From positions 1 to 20,975 of IMG/VR virus record IMGVR_UViG_3300050821_009688: DNA of 20,975 nucleotides; one strand, 5' to 3'. The notes under the pieces are model-generated. The model saw only the letters and a list, made by a program, of their open reading frames with translations, did not search any database and was not told the DNA's origin. Shown one piece after another: positions 1 to 8,678 of the stretch. Numbering within the stretch: position 1 is the first letter of the stretch; each line of letters opens with the position of its first letter. This DNA comes from a virus. The position numbers and the translations under genes are program-made.

Positions 1-1
1 C

Positions 2-1633
2 TCTCAGGGGAGCTGGACCTTTGTTCAAGGAGCTAGCTGTACTTTCAGCTCAGGAGCTCCCTCTACCACATGCACTCTGACAGTGGGAAGTGATCTTACG
101 TCAGGTAATCTCTATACAGTTATGGCTGAGACTGAGGTTGCTGCTCTTGTAAATATCACCAGCATAGCTGCGGGCACCCACACCTATACACTAGGAACTG
201 ACCTCTTATATGCCGGGAGTTGCAGCACTGGTGTGCTAGACTTCATTCCCATATGTGAATATGTCCTACCCAAGAACGCGGTAGGAAGCACGACCACTTC
301 CCTGACTGTAACTCTCTCGAGGAGTAGCGGAACCAACGGCAATGCTTATGTCTACTTGCAGGAGTGGCATCCTAGCGCGGGGGGATCTAATGTCGGATTA
401 GATAATGACTTGGCTTCCTATGATGCCACAGCTTCTACCTCTCTAGCTGGTCCTTCTTTCACAGCAAGTGGAACTAATCCTCTCTCAATTCAGGGTATGC
501 AGGCCTCATTCTTTGATGTAGCTACAGCAGTGAGTTCTCCCTACTCAACTCATGACTTTATAAGTGGGACTTGCTGCGGTAACTTTGCAGGAGCAACAGG
601 TACGTCTATTCCCACTTGGACTATGTCTGCTAGTATTAATGGTCTTGGAAATGGGATGGTCTTCTCGTGGAATCCTCAACCCTTTACGGAAGGAGCATTC
701 ATAGACTTCGAGGGAGGAACCACAGGCACCGCTTTGAGCGTGTCGAAATTGCAGGCTTCTACCCATGGCTATCAAGGATTCAACTGGAGTGATGGAGGAG
801 ACGGGAGTCTTCAATTCAACACCGCTGGGAATCAGCCTATCATCAACTCTATGGGGAGACTTGGAGATGGTTCCTCAGCTACAGCGGGAGCAGGTTCTCT
901 TGGCTGGCAGTTTACCTCTACAGGATCCAACAATGACGATTGGATATTCACCACGGCACTGAATTACACGGTGAATGTCACTGAATTCACCAACGTTAGT
1001 CTAGGTCAATGGTTCAAGACAGATCTTCCCTGCACACAGACTTTCAATTTTGACGAGAGCTCTCTCTTCGGTCCTTCTTCTACAGACTTCATCAATGTGC
1101 AGGTCCACGGGAACGGATCTACCTGCTGGTTTGAGATAGAGAACCCCGGAGGACCGAACACTGGAACCATTGCTTACCTTAGTGGAGAGTGGTACTGGAT
1201 AGACATGCGGTATGTGTTTTCTGGGAACCACTCTATCAAGGTTTATAACTCTTCCACGATAACCGGGATAACCTGCACAGGAGGAATAGCCACTGCTACA
1301 ATTAGCAGTGTTCCAGCAGATGGTAACTTAGTTGCCCCAGCCTCTATCTATATAGAGGGCGTAACTCCCACAGCTTGGAATGGGTCATTTGGTATTACTG
1401 GAGTGAGTGGTTCTAACATATCCTACCAGATGCAGAACTGTCCCTCGTCTTCCTATTCCACAGGTGGGTATATGTTGGCTCAGGTGGGAGCTACTATGAC
1501 AGGTACTGCCGAGGGAGATTACTGGGTAGATGGAACCTTCGGAGTGGCTTCCCACACTGTTCCTTCCACTTATCATGCTTGGGGAGATAGCCTAAAGTTA
1601 GATCTTACTGGGACAGATCCGCTCCTTCCCTAG
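2..1633 (+). CDS. Fibre/lectin-like virion protein, 5' end outside window
   Basis: The reading frame is open from the first bases of the window, so the true start lies upstream and about 543 residues are visible. The N-terminal part (to about nt 690) is rich in Ser, Thr and Gly and looks like a beta-structured adhesin domain. From about nt 690 to 1258 there is a jelly-roll (LamG/concanavalin-like) pattern with regularly spaced Trp and Tyr. It resumes at about 1487 and ends in a typical closing strand with the residues WGDSLKLDLTG near the stop. A separate module containing a Trp-Asn-Gly motif (about 1259-1486) interrupts it. I infer a surface-binding tail fibre or virion decoration, because it precedes a glycosyltransferase gene and tail genes. 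No enzyme motif was recognised. The structural class is moderately supported; the exact role is inference. Confidence 0.6.
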   Translation, partial: SQGSWTFVQGASCTFSSGAPSTTCTLTVGSDLTSGNLYTVMAETEVAALVNITSIAAGTHTYTLGTDLLYAGSCSTGVLDFIPICEYVLPKNAVGSTTTSLTVTLSRSSGTNGNAYVYLQEWHPSAGGSNVGLDNDLASYDATASTSLAGPSFTASGTNPLSIQGMQASFFDVATAVSSPYSTHDFISGTCCGNFAGATGTSIPTWTMSASINGLGNGMVFSWNPQPFTEGAFIDFEGGTTGTALSVSKLQASTHGYQGFNWSDGGDGSLQFNTAGNQPIINSMGRLGDGSSATAGAGSLGWQFTSTGSNNDDWIFTTALNYTVNVTEFTNVSLGQWFKTDLPCTQTFNFDESSLFGPSSTDFINVQVHGNGSTCWFEIENPGGPNTGTIAYLSGEWYWIDMRYVFSGNHSIKVYNSSTITGITCTGGIATATISSVPADGNLVAPASIYIEGVTPTAWNGSFGITGVSGSNISYQMQNCPSSSYSTGGYMLAQVGATMTGTAEGDYWVDGTFGVASHTVPSTYHAWGDSLKLDLTGTDPLLP

Positions 1634-1647
1634 TATTGATAACTCAA

Positions 1648-3471
1648 ATGAAGATTGCAGTCATAACTCCCTCTCTTCCAGAGCGTGCTCAACTATTGGA
1701 AGAATGTAAAGCATCAGTTATAAACCAAACTCGTCCTGCTGACTTGCACTTAGTGTCAGTAGACAAGAATAGAGTGGGTCTTGTCACCATGCGCAACAAC
1801 ATGGTAGCTTCCCTCCCCCTAGAGTACGACTGGTTGGCTTTCCTCGATGATGACGACATATTTCTTCCTCGTCACCTAGAAATTCTAGCAGCTGTTGCGG
1901 AGGAAACGCAAGCGGATATTATCTACCCTGATTGTGACGTGGAAGGCTTTGTAAAGAATTTCCAACCCAGAAGATTTGATCATAGTGCTCTCCTTCAAGA
2001 CAACTATATCCCGGTCACGGTCCTCATGCGACGTTCTCTCTTTGATAATCTAGGAGGGTTTCGCCACACGGGATTCGTGGAGGATTGGGATCTTTGGAAG
2101 AGAGCTGCTGAACAGAAAGCGAAGTTCGTCTTCGCGCCAGCTACAACCTGGGTCTATCGTCGCCAGCCAGATGGTTTGGTAAACAAGATCTATGAAAAGA
2201 AGGTTAGAGCAGGAGGACCCTTGAGGGTCTCCATCTTCACTCCCACAAACAACACAAGATGGCTTCCGGATCTATATAAATCCATTAAGGATCAGTCATT
2301 TCATGAATGGGTAATTCTCTATAACAATGGTGCTCATCCTCTGGCGATGTTCTCTAGTGACCCCCGCGTCAAGCAGATAGAGGTGGATATAGACAAGGAC
2401 TGGATTGGCCCTCTCAAGGGACAGGCCTGTGATAGGTGCACAGGAGATATTCTTCTAGAAATCGATCATGACGACATGCTCATGCCCAACGCTATAGAAG
2501 AGGTTGTTAAAGCATTCTCTGACCCACAGGTGGGATTCGTTTATTCCAACACAGTACACCTTGGACATGATGTGGAGAAGGGTGTCAAGGGGAAGGTGGC
2601 AAGATTCGATGAGTGTTTCGGCTGGCAATACAGAGAGGTGAAGTTCGAAGATCTAGTTCTCGACGAACACATCTCCTTTGCGCCCACACCAGACTCTATT
2701 TCTAGGATCTGGTATGCTCCGAATCATCTGCGAGCCTTTCGTAAATCTGTCTACAATATGGTTGGTGGCTACAGTAAAGAGATGCGGGTGCTGGATGATC
2801 TGGATCTCATGTGTCGGATGTACATGGTCACTAGGTTTCAGCATATTGACAAGGGTCTCTATGTGTATCGCATCCATGGAGGGAATACTTGGCAGAAACC
2901 GGATGTAAACAGTGAGATCCAGAACAATGTCTATCGCATTTATGACATGTACATAGAAAGTCTTGTGGAAAGATGGGCTGATCTTGAGGGTCTGAGGAAG
3001 ATAGAACTAGGTGGAAGAATGGCGGCCAAGCCCGGTTACGAGACGGCGGATCTCTTGGATGCGGATATCATAACCAATTTGAACGATCCCTGGCCCTTCC
3101 CTGATAGCTCGGTTGGAGTGTTCAGATCATTTGACGTCTTTGAACACCTTATAGATCCAAAGTTTACCATGAAGGAACTCTCCCGCTGCCTGGCACCCGG
3201 AGGTTGGGTGATTTGTCAGGTTCCCAGCACCGACGGAAGAGGAGCGTTCCAGGATCCCACGCATGTTTCATTTTGGAATGAGAATAGTTTTCATTACTAC
3301 ACAAAAGCTGCGAAGGCCAAATACATCGCTCCATATTTTAAGACTCCCGTCAGGTTTCAGGCTCCTCGACTCTATACAACAGAGAAGAATTTTGAGCAGG
3401 TGTGTTGGGTGACGGCTCATCTCATCAACCTGAAGCATGGCTATCGTCCTAGCGGATTGATAGAGATCTGA
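1648..3471 (+). CDS. Two-glycosyltransferase plus methyltransferase fusion protein
   Basis: The protein has 607 residues in three domains. Residues 1-185 form a GT-A family 2 glycosyltransferase with the nucleotide-sugar/metal acidic run DDDD at 67-70 and a late ED motif near 145-147. Residues 191-420 form a second GT2 domain with DHDD at 273-276 and DDLD at 383-386. Residues 450-607 resemble a class I SAM methyltransferase, with a FDVFEHL segment near 495-501, a LAPGG turn at 515-519, and a conserved stretch GRGAFQDPTHVSFWNENSF around 530-548. The usual glycine-rich SAM loop is replaced by LGGR (454-457). A TTG at 1636 would add four residues, but neither start has a clear ribosome site; I prefer ATG 1648 because the beta strand MKIAVITPS begins there. 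The gene follows the fibre stop by 14 nt. The substrate is unknown: a virion protein or host surface glycan is plausible. Confidence 0.85.
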   Translation: MKIAVITPSLPERAQLLEECKASVINQTRPADLHLVSVDKNRVGLVTMRNNMVASLPLEYDWLAFLDDDDIFLPRHLEILAAVAEETQADIIYPDCDVEGFVKNFQPRRFDHSALLQDNYIPVTVLMRRSLFDNLGGFRHTGFVEDWDLWKRAAEQKAKFVFAPATTWVYRRQPDGLVNKIYEKKVRAGGPLRVSIFTPTNNTRWLPDLYKSIKDQSFHEWVILYNNGAHPLAMFSSDPRVKQIEVDIDKDWIGPLKGQACDRCTGDILLEIDHDDMLMPNAIEEVVKAFSDPQVGFVYSNTVHLGHDVEKGVKGKVARFDECFGWQYREVKFEDLVLDEHISFAPTPDSISRIWYAPNHLRAFRKSVYNMVGGYSKEMRVLDDLDLMCRMYMVTRFQHIDKGLYVYRIHGGNTWQKPDVNSEIQNNVYRIYDMYIESLVERWADLEGLRKIELGGRMAAKPGYETADLLDADIITNLNDPWPFPDSSVGVFRSFDVFEHLIDPKFTMKELSRCLAPGGWVICQVPSTDGRGAFQDPTHVSFWNENSFHYYTKAAKAKYIAPYFKTPVRFQAPRLYTTEKNFEQVCWVTAHLINLKHGYRPSGLIEI

Positions 3472-3477
3472 GGATAG

Positions 3478-3876
3478 ATGCGTTACGAATTCGAGTGTAC
3501 GGACTGCAAGGCGATACAAGAAGTAGTCGTTCCTATGTCACAGGCTAAGTTTGATGATAGACCGTGTCCCTATTGCAAAGGGACCGCCAAGTATAAGTTG
3601 GGGGCACCTGGACTGATGACTTCGAGTATGACTCATCAGACTGTAGATGTGCTAGTGGGGAAAGACGCTGAAGCTAGATGGTCCGATATCTATAGGAGAC
3701 AAGAACTCAGGGAGAAGGTCAGAAAGGAGTCTAATCAGACCGGTATCTCTATGACCGGTAGAAATGAATTCAAGCCCCTATCTAAGAATAAGAATACAGT
3801 TAGGACTGAAGCAAGTCGTCAGGCTGAAAAGGCTGGTGAATATAGTAAGGAAAGACAGCAAGAATTATCACACTAA
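3478..3876 (+). CDS. FmdB-like zinc-ribbon protein
   Basis: This is a 132-residue protein. The first 40 residues form a zinc ribbon with CX2C pairs at 7/10 and 30/33, beginning with the MRYEFEC start typical of the FmdB/CxxC regulatory family often found in phages and bacteria. The rest (about 60-132) is polar, rich in Lys, Arg and Glu, and probably helical or disordered. A GAGG ribosome site at 3470-3473 overlaps the stop of the preceding gene, so the two genes are likely co-translated. The family is often annotated as a regulator, but its function in phages is not established. I see no evidence for more than a small zinc-binding adaptor. Confidence 0.75.
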   Translation: MRYEFECTDCKAIQEVVVPMSQAKFDDRPCPYCKGTAKYKLGAPGLMTSSMTHQTVDVLVGKDAEARWSDIYRRQELREKVRKESNQTGISMTGRNEFKPLSKNKNTVRTEASRQAEKAGEYSKERQQELSH

Positions 3877-4039
3877 ATAAAAAGCAATTTTGAGATCCTC
3901 TTATGAAGTTCACCTCTGGTGTGGCATTTAAGTGTGCCTAGAAGATACTTTTTGTAAAAGCTAACTTTCTAAAACTACATTGGATGACTATCAAAGCAGA
4001 AAAAGACTTTGATACTCAAAATTAAGAGGAGATTTCTCC
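3877..4039 (+). promoter_or_regulatory. AT-rich leader before the tail sheath gene
   Basis: This 163-nt stretch has no credible ORF. It ends in a strong ribosome site, AAGAGGAGA at 4024-4032, seven bases before the sheath ATG. GGAGATTTCTCC at 4028-4039 is a small inverted repeat abutting the start codon. A weak sigma70-like pair can be drawn (GTGGCA at 3921-3926, 17-nt spacer, GATACT at 3944-3949; four of six matches each), but this could be chance. I see no terminator after the zinc-ribbon gene. Confidence 0.3.
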
Positions 4040-7000
4040 ATGGCTCTATTCGACCAGTACACAAAGCCGGGTGTATACACAGATGTCACTATTGTAAATC
4101 CTGGCATCCCGCTCTTCAATACTGCCCGCATTCCAGTTATCATTGGAGAAGGTCAGCAGTCATTCACCTATTCCAATGTGGAGTTGCATCGCGGTTCTGC
4201 AGCGGACTCGGATGAAACTGTGGTGGGTGAGAATCTTTCATCCCAGGCTAATGGAGAGGCTACGGTATTCCAGGTCTCCTACTATCCCATCGTAACTGGT
4301 GACGGAACCGACACCCTAGCCACTGATCCTTCACAGATCACAGTTACTGCTAATGGTATTCAGGTGGCAGTTGCTTCTATCAATGGAGCTGCTGGACAGT
4401 TCACTTCCTACGATGTTCCTGCTGGTTCTGATCTAGTGGTGAACTACGCTTTCAAGCGCACCGACACCCTTATCACTAATCAGAATCTGAGCTACGAAGT
4501 TCCGACCTTTGCTACTCTGACTCTTCAGGGTCTAGCACTAACGCTCTCCATCCCCGGTGCTGTAGGCAACGGTGTAACTGTAGCCTTCACTCTAGCAGCC
4601 GAGCCTTCAACTGCCACAACGTTCTCCATCACTTCCAATGTGGTGTCTGTGGTTGCTACGAACGACTTCGTAGCTGGACAGGAAGTTGTTCTCTCCGGTT
4701 GGACAGTAGGTACTTATCTCAATGGTCAGACTGTGACCATTCTGAGCAGTGGACTCTCTTCTTCTGGTTACAGCTTCGACTTCACACACGGAAACGTAAC
4801 CAGCACTTCAGATACCGGTGTAGCCACTCCTGTAAACGGTGGTGTTCCGGATGTATCTGCAGTGACTGTGACCGGAAATGCAGTGAGCATCGAGCTTCGC
4901 AATAGCGATGGTACAACAATTCGCACCATGGCGAAGGTTGCTTCTCTGATCAATGTCCTGACACTTTCTGCAGGGTACATCACGGTGGTTTCAAACGCAA
5001 CTCCCTCGGCTTCGGGAGCTGCGGTTGCAGCAACAGCTTTTTCGGGTGGCAGCGGTCAGAACACAAACACCACCTTCACTGTGCAGAACGTTCCTATCAC
5101 GGACGGAACCAACTCTGGACAGGCAACCACAAATCCCGCCGATGTAACGGTGTTGGTGAACGGTGTGGCTGCTACAGTGGTTTCTGTAGACGGTGCAGAA
5201 GGACAGTTCACTCTGGCAAACGGGGTGACTGCTGGTGCAACTCTAGAAGCAACCTTCTACACAAACACCTGGCAGAACACGTTCGACGTTATCCCAGCGT
5301 CAACTGTAACCTCCATCACAGAGGTTGGTCTCTCTCCCAACAGAGCAGACTTCATCCAGGGAATCGACTATGTGCTAACCAATGGCAACCAGATCTCTTG
5401 GGGAGCGGCTGTAAATACTGCTCAAGGATCAGTGGCTAGTGGCAATCCCTTCAATGGTCTCTACATTCTGACCACACTGAAGGACAGCCATGCCTTCCTC
5501 AGACAGACCACAGGCGGGGTAAGCAACAGTGTCAACCAGACATTCACTCTGGCTGATGTCCCTGTGGACGGATCTGGTCTGGGCAACCCGACCTTCAATC
5601 CTAGCCTCATCAAGGTCTATGTTGGAACCACACCCATCGCGGCTTTCAATGCCGGACCGGTAACTGTGGTCAGCCTGAATGGAGATTCTGCTACCATCAT
5701 TCTCAAGAATCCTCCTCCAAACGGCTCCAATGTATATGCTTCTTACTATCGCTCACTCTTGAAGGATCACACCTTCACCCTGACAGCGACTGACCCGGCA
5801 TCTAACGAGTACACCATCACGGATGAGAACAGTATTGTGGTTCCCGTAACCACGGTCACTTCAATCCTTGGTGCCGGTGGCATCACGTCTGAGAACATCG
5901 ATTCCACAATCGTATGGCCTTACTCCTTCTCGGATCTTAAGGCTGCGATTGAGGGACCGAATGAGACTGTCACAGTTACCTTCCAGAATGACGGTTTGGG
6001 AACTGTGGTACCCGGAACTCAGGCTAGTGTCACGCTGGCTCAGACTGGCCCTGACTCCCTGATCTTCCAATCCACCAACGTAGGTACTGCACCAAACGGT
6101 GTCGTTTCTGTGGCCATGGTTGCAGGCTCTGCAGTAGCTGATGGATCAGCAGTCACGGTAACTGGAAACGCTATCAGCATCAACATCACGGGTCTGTCTG
6201 CAACTCGTACCATTGCAGACGTCATCAGTCTCTTCGCAGGTGGAGTGATCACCACACCTCTGGCAGGTGCTATCATCTGCACAGCGGGTGTAGGAACAAC
6301 AACATCTGACACGGCTATAGTACATGCCTTGGCGACTATGTCTGGTGGTACTGCTTCTTCCATCACCAACCCATATGCCAACCGTTTCAAGGTGACTTCT
6401 TCACTCTCCAACGGATCTGGATCTGGAACATCTGGGGGTCAGGTTGGGTATCTAGACCAGACCTACGTAGACTCTGTAACTGGATTGACCTTCACTCTGG
6501 TAAATCCTGCGGATGCTCTGAGCTATGGATATGTCTCTCTGCCCGGTGGTTATGTCTGGCAGCCTGGAGACATCATCACGATCTCAGTGAGCAACACAGC
6601 CACGCGTGTAGCTTCTCAGATCCCAACCATCGATATCCCTGGTGTTTGGACTGAGGTTGAACAGTTCTTCAACGTAGGAACTGGCAACACGGCGGTTGTA
6701 TCCACATTCAACACTTCTGGAAACGGTCCCACGGTGGGAGAGTACTACTACATCACATACACCGTAGCCAAGCAGCCTTCCGACTACGCACTGCAGATCT
6801 TCACCACGGCTCAGGATGCGTATGCGGCCTATGGACAGCCTTCGGCAACGAACCGTCTGTCTTTGGGAATCTACCTGATGACCCTTAATGGTGCTCAGAC
6901 CTTCGGTGCCATTCAGGTTCCTCAGCAGCCCAATTCTAACTATGCATCTGACGCAGAGTTCATTGCGGCTCTGGGAACCCTGACCACTTCGCTTCCGGGA

Positions 7001-7795
7001 GTAGATCAGAAGGCTGGTGTGATTGTTCCAATGAGCACTTCTTCCACGGTACAGCAGGCTCTGTCTCGTCAGTTGACGACTCAGGCTACTGTCCGCAACA
7101 GAGGTGAGGCAATCGGATTCATCGGATTCAATCAGTTCGCTACACCAACAACCGCTCGTCAGACAGCTTCTGCGATTGCCAATCAGCGTGTAATTGCTGT
7201 GGCACCGTTCTATGCTGCCTGCCAGCTACCCACTCAGGACCTCAATGGAAACTACGAGGTTATCGGTGTGACGGGTGAGTTCCTTGCAGCTGCTCTGGCT
7301 GGATTGAACCTCAATGCTGCGAACGATGTAGCCACAACTCTGACTCTACAGAAGCTGGTTGGATTCACTCAGCTGCTGCAACGCTTTGATGATCCAACAA
7401 ACGACTTGATGGCTGGAACTGGCATCACTGTTCTATACGAGGATAACGGAGCCTTGGTGGTACGTGATTACCTGACCACTGACCCTTCTAATCCTCTCAC
7501 CAGTGAGCCCACTTCCACCACCATCGTGGATTATGTCCGTCAGAACTTCCGCTCTGGATTGAAGCAGTTCATCGCTCGCAAGTTCACTTCGGCACTCCTG
7601 AACGACATCCAGATTACCTGCACTGCGATGTTGACTCAGTGTGTGGCGAACGAGATCTTGGGCAACTGGGCTAATCTCACTGTAGTTGCAAGCCCCACAG
7701 ATCCTACAGTGTGCTTGGTCACAGTGTCCATCCTGCCGATCTTCTCGCTGAAGTATATCCAGATCACTTTCGCTGTAACAACACAGTTGTCGTAA
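4040..7795 (+). CDS. Contractile tail sheath protein, unusually large
   Basis: The product has 1251 residues, against roughly 400-700 for most sheath proteins. The N-terminus carries the sheath-like segment YTKPGVY (residues 7-13). The C-terminal part (about 916-1251) is a clear sheath core: a LMAGTGITVLYED segment, then VRDYLTTDPSNP, a RSGLKQFIARKFTS helix region, and a final FSLKYIQITF strand, as in the T4 gp18 family. Between these lie about 850 residues of beta-rich, Thr/Val/Gly-rich domains, including three copies of one repeat and two of another. Sheath subunits polymerise around the tail tube and contract on infection. A good ribosome site supports ATG 4040, a strong terminator follows, and the tail tube gene is two genes downstream. 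The identity is firm; the role of the inserted domains, probably on the outer surface of the tail, is inference. Confidence 0.93.
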   Translation: MALFDQYTKPGVYTDVTIVNPGIPLFNTARIPVIIGEGQQSFTYSNVELHRGSAADSDETVVGENLSSQANGEATVFQVSYYPIVTGDGTDTLATDPSQITVTANGIQVAVASINGAAGQFTSYDVPAGSDLVVNYAFKRTDTLITNQNLSYEVPTFATLTLQGLALTLSIPGAVGNGVTVAFTLAAEPSTATTFSITSNVVSVVATNDFVAGQEVVLSGWTVGTYLNGQTVTILSSGLSSSGYSFDFTHGNVTSTSDTGVATPVNGGVPDVSAVTVTGNAVSIELRNSDGTTIRTMAKVASLINVLTLSAGYITVVSNATPSASGAAVAATAFSGGSGQNTNTTFTVQNVPITDGTNSGQATTNPADVTVLVNGVAATVVSVDGAEGQFTLANGVTAGATLEATFYTNTWQNTFDVIPASTVTSITEVGLSPNRADFIQGIDYVLTNGNQISWGAAVNTAQGSVASGNPFNGLYILTTLKDSHAFLRQTTGGVSNSVNQTFTLADVPVDGSGLGNPTFNPSLIKVYVGTTPIAAFNAGPVTVVSLNGDSATIILKNPPPNGSNVYASYYRSLLKDHTFTLTATDPASNEYTITDENSIVVPVTTVTSILGAGGITSENIDSTIVWPYSFSDLKAAIEGPNETVTVTFQNDGLGTVVPGTQASVTLAQTGPDSLIFQSTNVGTAPNGVVSVAMVAGSAVADGSAVTVTGNAISINITGLSATRTIADVISLFAGGVITTPLAGAIICTAGVGTTTSDTAIVHALATMSGGTASSITNPYANRFKVTSSLSNGSGSGTSGGQVGYLDQTYVDSVTGLTFTLVNPADALSYGYVSLPGGYVWQPGDIITISVSNTATRVASQIPTIDIPGVWTEVEQFFNVGTGNTAVVSTFNTSGNGPTVGEYYYITYTVAKQPSDYALQIFTTAQDAYAAYGQPSATNRLSLGIYLMTLNGAQTFGAIQVPQQPNSNYASDAEFIAALGTLTTSLPGVDQKAGVIVPMSTSSTVQQALSRQLTTQATVRNRGEAIGFIGFNQFATPTTARQTASAIANQRVIAVAPFYAACQLPTQDLNGNYEVIGVTGEFLAAALAGLNLNAANDVATTLTLQKLVGFTQLLQRFDDPTNDLMAGTGITVLYEDNGALVVRDYLTTDPSNPLTSEPTSTTIVDYVRQNFRSGLKQFIARKFTSALLNDIQITCTAMLTQCVANEILGNWANLTVVASPTDPTVCLVTVSILPIFSLKYIQITFAVTTQLS
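4262..5793 (+). repeat. Three diverged copies of a ~75-85-residue domain in the sheath
   Basis: The copies lie at about 4262-4502, 5072-5297 and 5540-5793 (residues 75, 345 and 501 onward). Each starts with a [TV]F.V/L strand, has a P(I/V)..DG turn, then an Asn-Pro or Asp-Pro step, a short I/V.V.V strand, a V.S(I/V/L)(N/D)G motif and an N/A-rich closing strand followed by a Y or F pair. Copies 1 and 2 share the GA.GQFT block. The DNA has diverged, so the duplications are old. Confidence 0.7.
4856..6380 (+). repeat. Second duplicated domain in the sheath (VTVTGNA motif)
   Basis: SAVTVTGNAVSIELRN begins at 4856 (residue 273) and SAVTVTGNAISINITG at 6146 (residue 703). Each is followed by a TIR or RTI step and a short V.SL(I/F) helix, then a Val/Ala-rich strand region and a SGG(S/T) turn. 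The two copies are separated by the other repeat family, so the insertions are interleaved rather than tandem. Confidence 0.65.
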
Positions 7796-7799
7796 CCAA

Positions 7800-7830
7800 G
7801 GGGGAGGAAATTCTCCTCCCCTAAATTTTT
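7800..7830 (+). terminator. Rho-independent terminator after the sheath gene
   Basis: GGGGAGGA (7801-7808) pairs with TCCTCCCC (7814-7821) around a five-base loop, followed by TAAATTTTT. It sits five bases after the sheath stop. The next start codon is only 17 nt beyond, leaving no room for a separate promoter. Confidence 0.85.
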
Positions 7831-7846
7831 GTCTGGGTGAAGATAC

Positions 7847-8620
7847 ATGAGATCACGAATGATAGCACGCCGCAAACAAGCTGAAGTTCCTGCAGTGCCG
7901 CCAGCTGCACCCACTCCAGCCGCTGCTGCCCCGGCTCCTGCTCCTGAAGCTGCTCCTGTCGTGCCTGCTGCTCCAGTTACCTACTCATCTGTTGATGAGG
8001 CTATGAGAGCTGTCAGCACCGATGTTCTAGCTTCCATGGTGAAGGCTCTTGTGGGTGGAAAAGAGTTTGCTAACGACAAGGCGGCTCAGTTCTTGATCGA
8101 ATCCCTGACCTCGGAACTCAAGACTCGTCCAGTAGCCACAGAAGATGGAGCTGCACTACCGAGAGCTGCCTCTAAGAAAGAAGCTGCTTGGCCGCCGATG
8201 AACGACAAGACTGGAGATCCCGAAGAGGGTGCCAGCGGTGTTCCGGAAGTAGCAGAAGCCCATGGAAAGCTGGAAGATCATACCGGAATTGTGAAGACTC
8301 AAGTGGTTCTTCCCGAGAAGTTCGCTGGTGAGATCTCTACGGCAGCTGCCGTCAAGAAAGCCGAGAGTCTTACGGATGAATTGAAGAAGACCTATCTAGA
8401 GTCCAAGGTTCTTACCACTGTCAATAGCACTCGTGCAGTACGCAATGGTGTGGAAGCTATCTATGCGGCTTCGCTTCACATGGGAGAAGCCACTAAGGTT
8501 CTTTCAAACCAACTGAATCAGGAAGAGCAAGAAGAAGAGGCAGCGAAGAAGACACTAGAAAACAAGAAGTCCAGCGCCAAATACAAGCTGGGTGGATTGA
8601 TGATTGCCGCTTCTGAATAA
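7847..8620 (+). CDS. Ala/Pro-rich protein between sheath and tube, unknown function
   Basis: The protein has 257 residues. A short basic N-terminus (residues 1-11) is followed by an Ala/Pro/Val linker (12-44), a helical segment (48-92), a second linker with RAASKK at 106-111, and a long charged helical region (about 165-245) that could form a coiled coil. It ends in KLGGLMIAASE. The ribosome site is weak (GGTGAAG at about 7836-7842), so ATG 7847 or ATG 7859 could be used. It reaches translation mainly by readthrough of the terminator just upstream. I recognise no family. Position suggests a tail-assembly or virion-associated protein, but nothing in the sequence proves it. Confidence 0.7.
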   Translation: MRSRMIARRKQAEVPAVPPAAPTPAAAAPAPAPEAAPVVPAAPVTYSSVDEAMRAVSTDVLASMVKALVGGKEFANDKAAQFLIESLTSELKTRPVATEDGAALPRAASKKEAAWPPMNDKTGDPEEGASGVPEVAEAHGKLEDHTGIVKTQVVLPEKFAGEISTAAAVKKAESLTDELKKTYLESKVLTTVNSTRAVRNGVEAIYAASLHMGEATKVLSNQLNQEEQEEEAAKKTLENKKSSAKYKLGGLMIAASE

Positions 8621-8623
8621 CGA

Positions 8624-8661
8624 CTTCTAATAATCTCACTACCGGTTTCAAGGATTAGAAG
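8624..8661 (+). promoter_or_regulatory. Hairpin in the leader of the tail tube gene
   Basis: CTTCTAAT (8624-8631) is complementary to ATTAGAAG (8654-8661), with a 22-nt loop containing ACCGGT. There is no T-tract, so it is not a terminator. The right arm ends three bases before the tube ribosome site TAAGGAGA (8665-8672). It may stabilise or process the tube mRNA; this is inference. Confidence 0.4.
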
Positions 8662-8678
8662 CAATAAGGAGAGTCTAA

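Noticed and set aside
1636-1647. TTG start four codons earlier for the glycosyltransferase
   Set aside because: No ribosome site supports it, and the conserved first strand begins at ATG 1648.
6040-6411. 123-residue minus-strand frame inside the sheath gene
   Set aside because: It lies opposite a clear sheath repeat domain and lacks a ribosome site.
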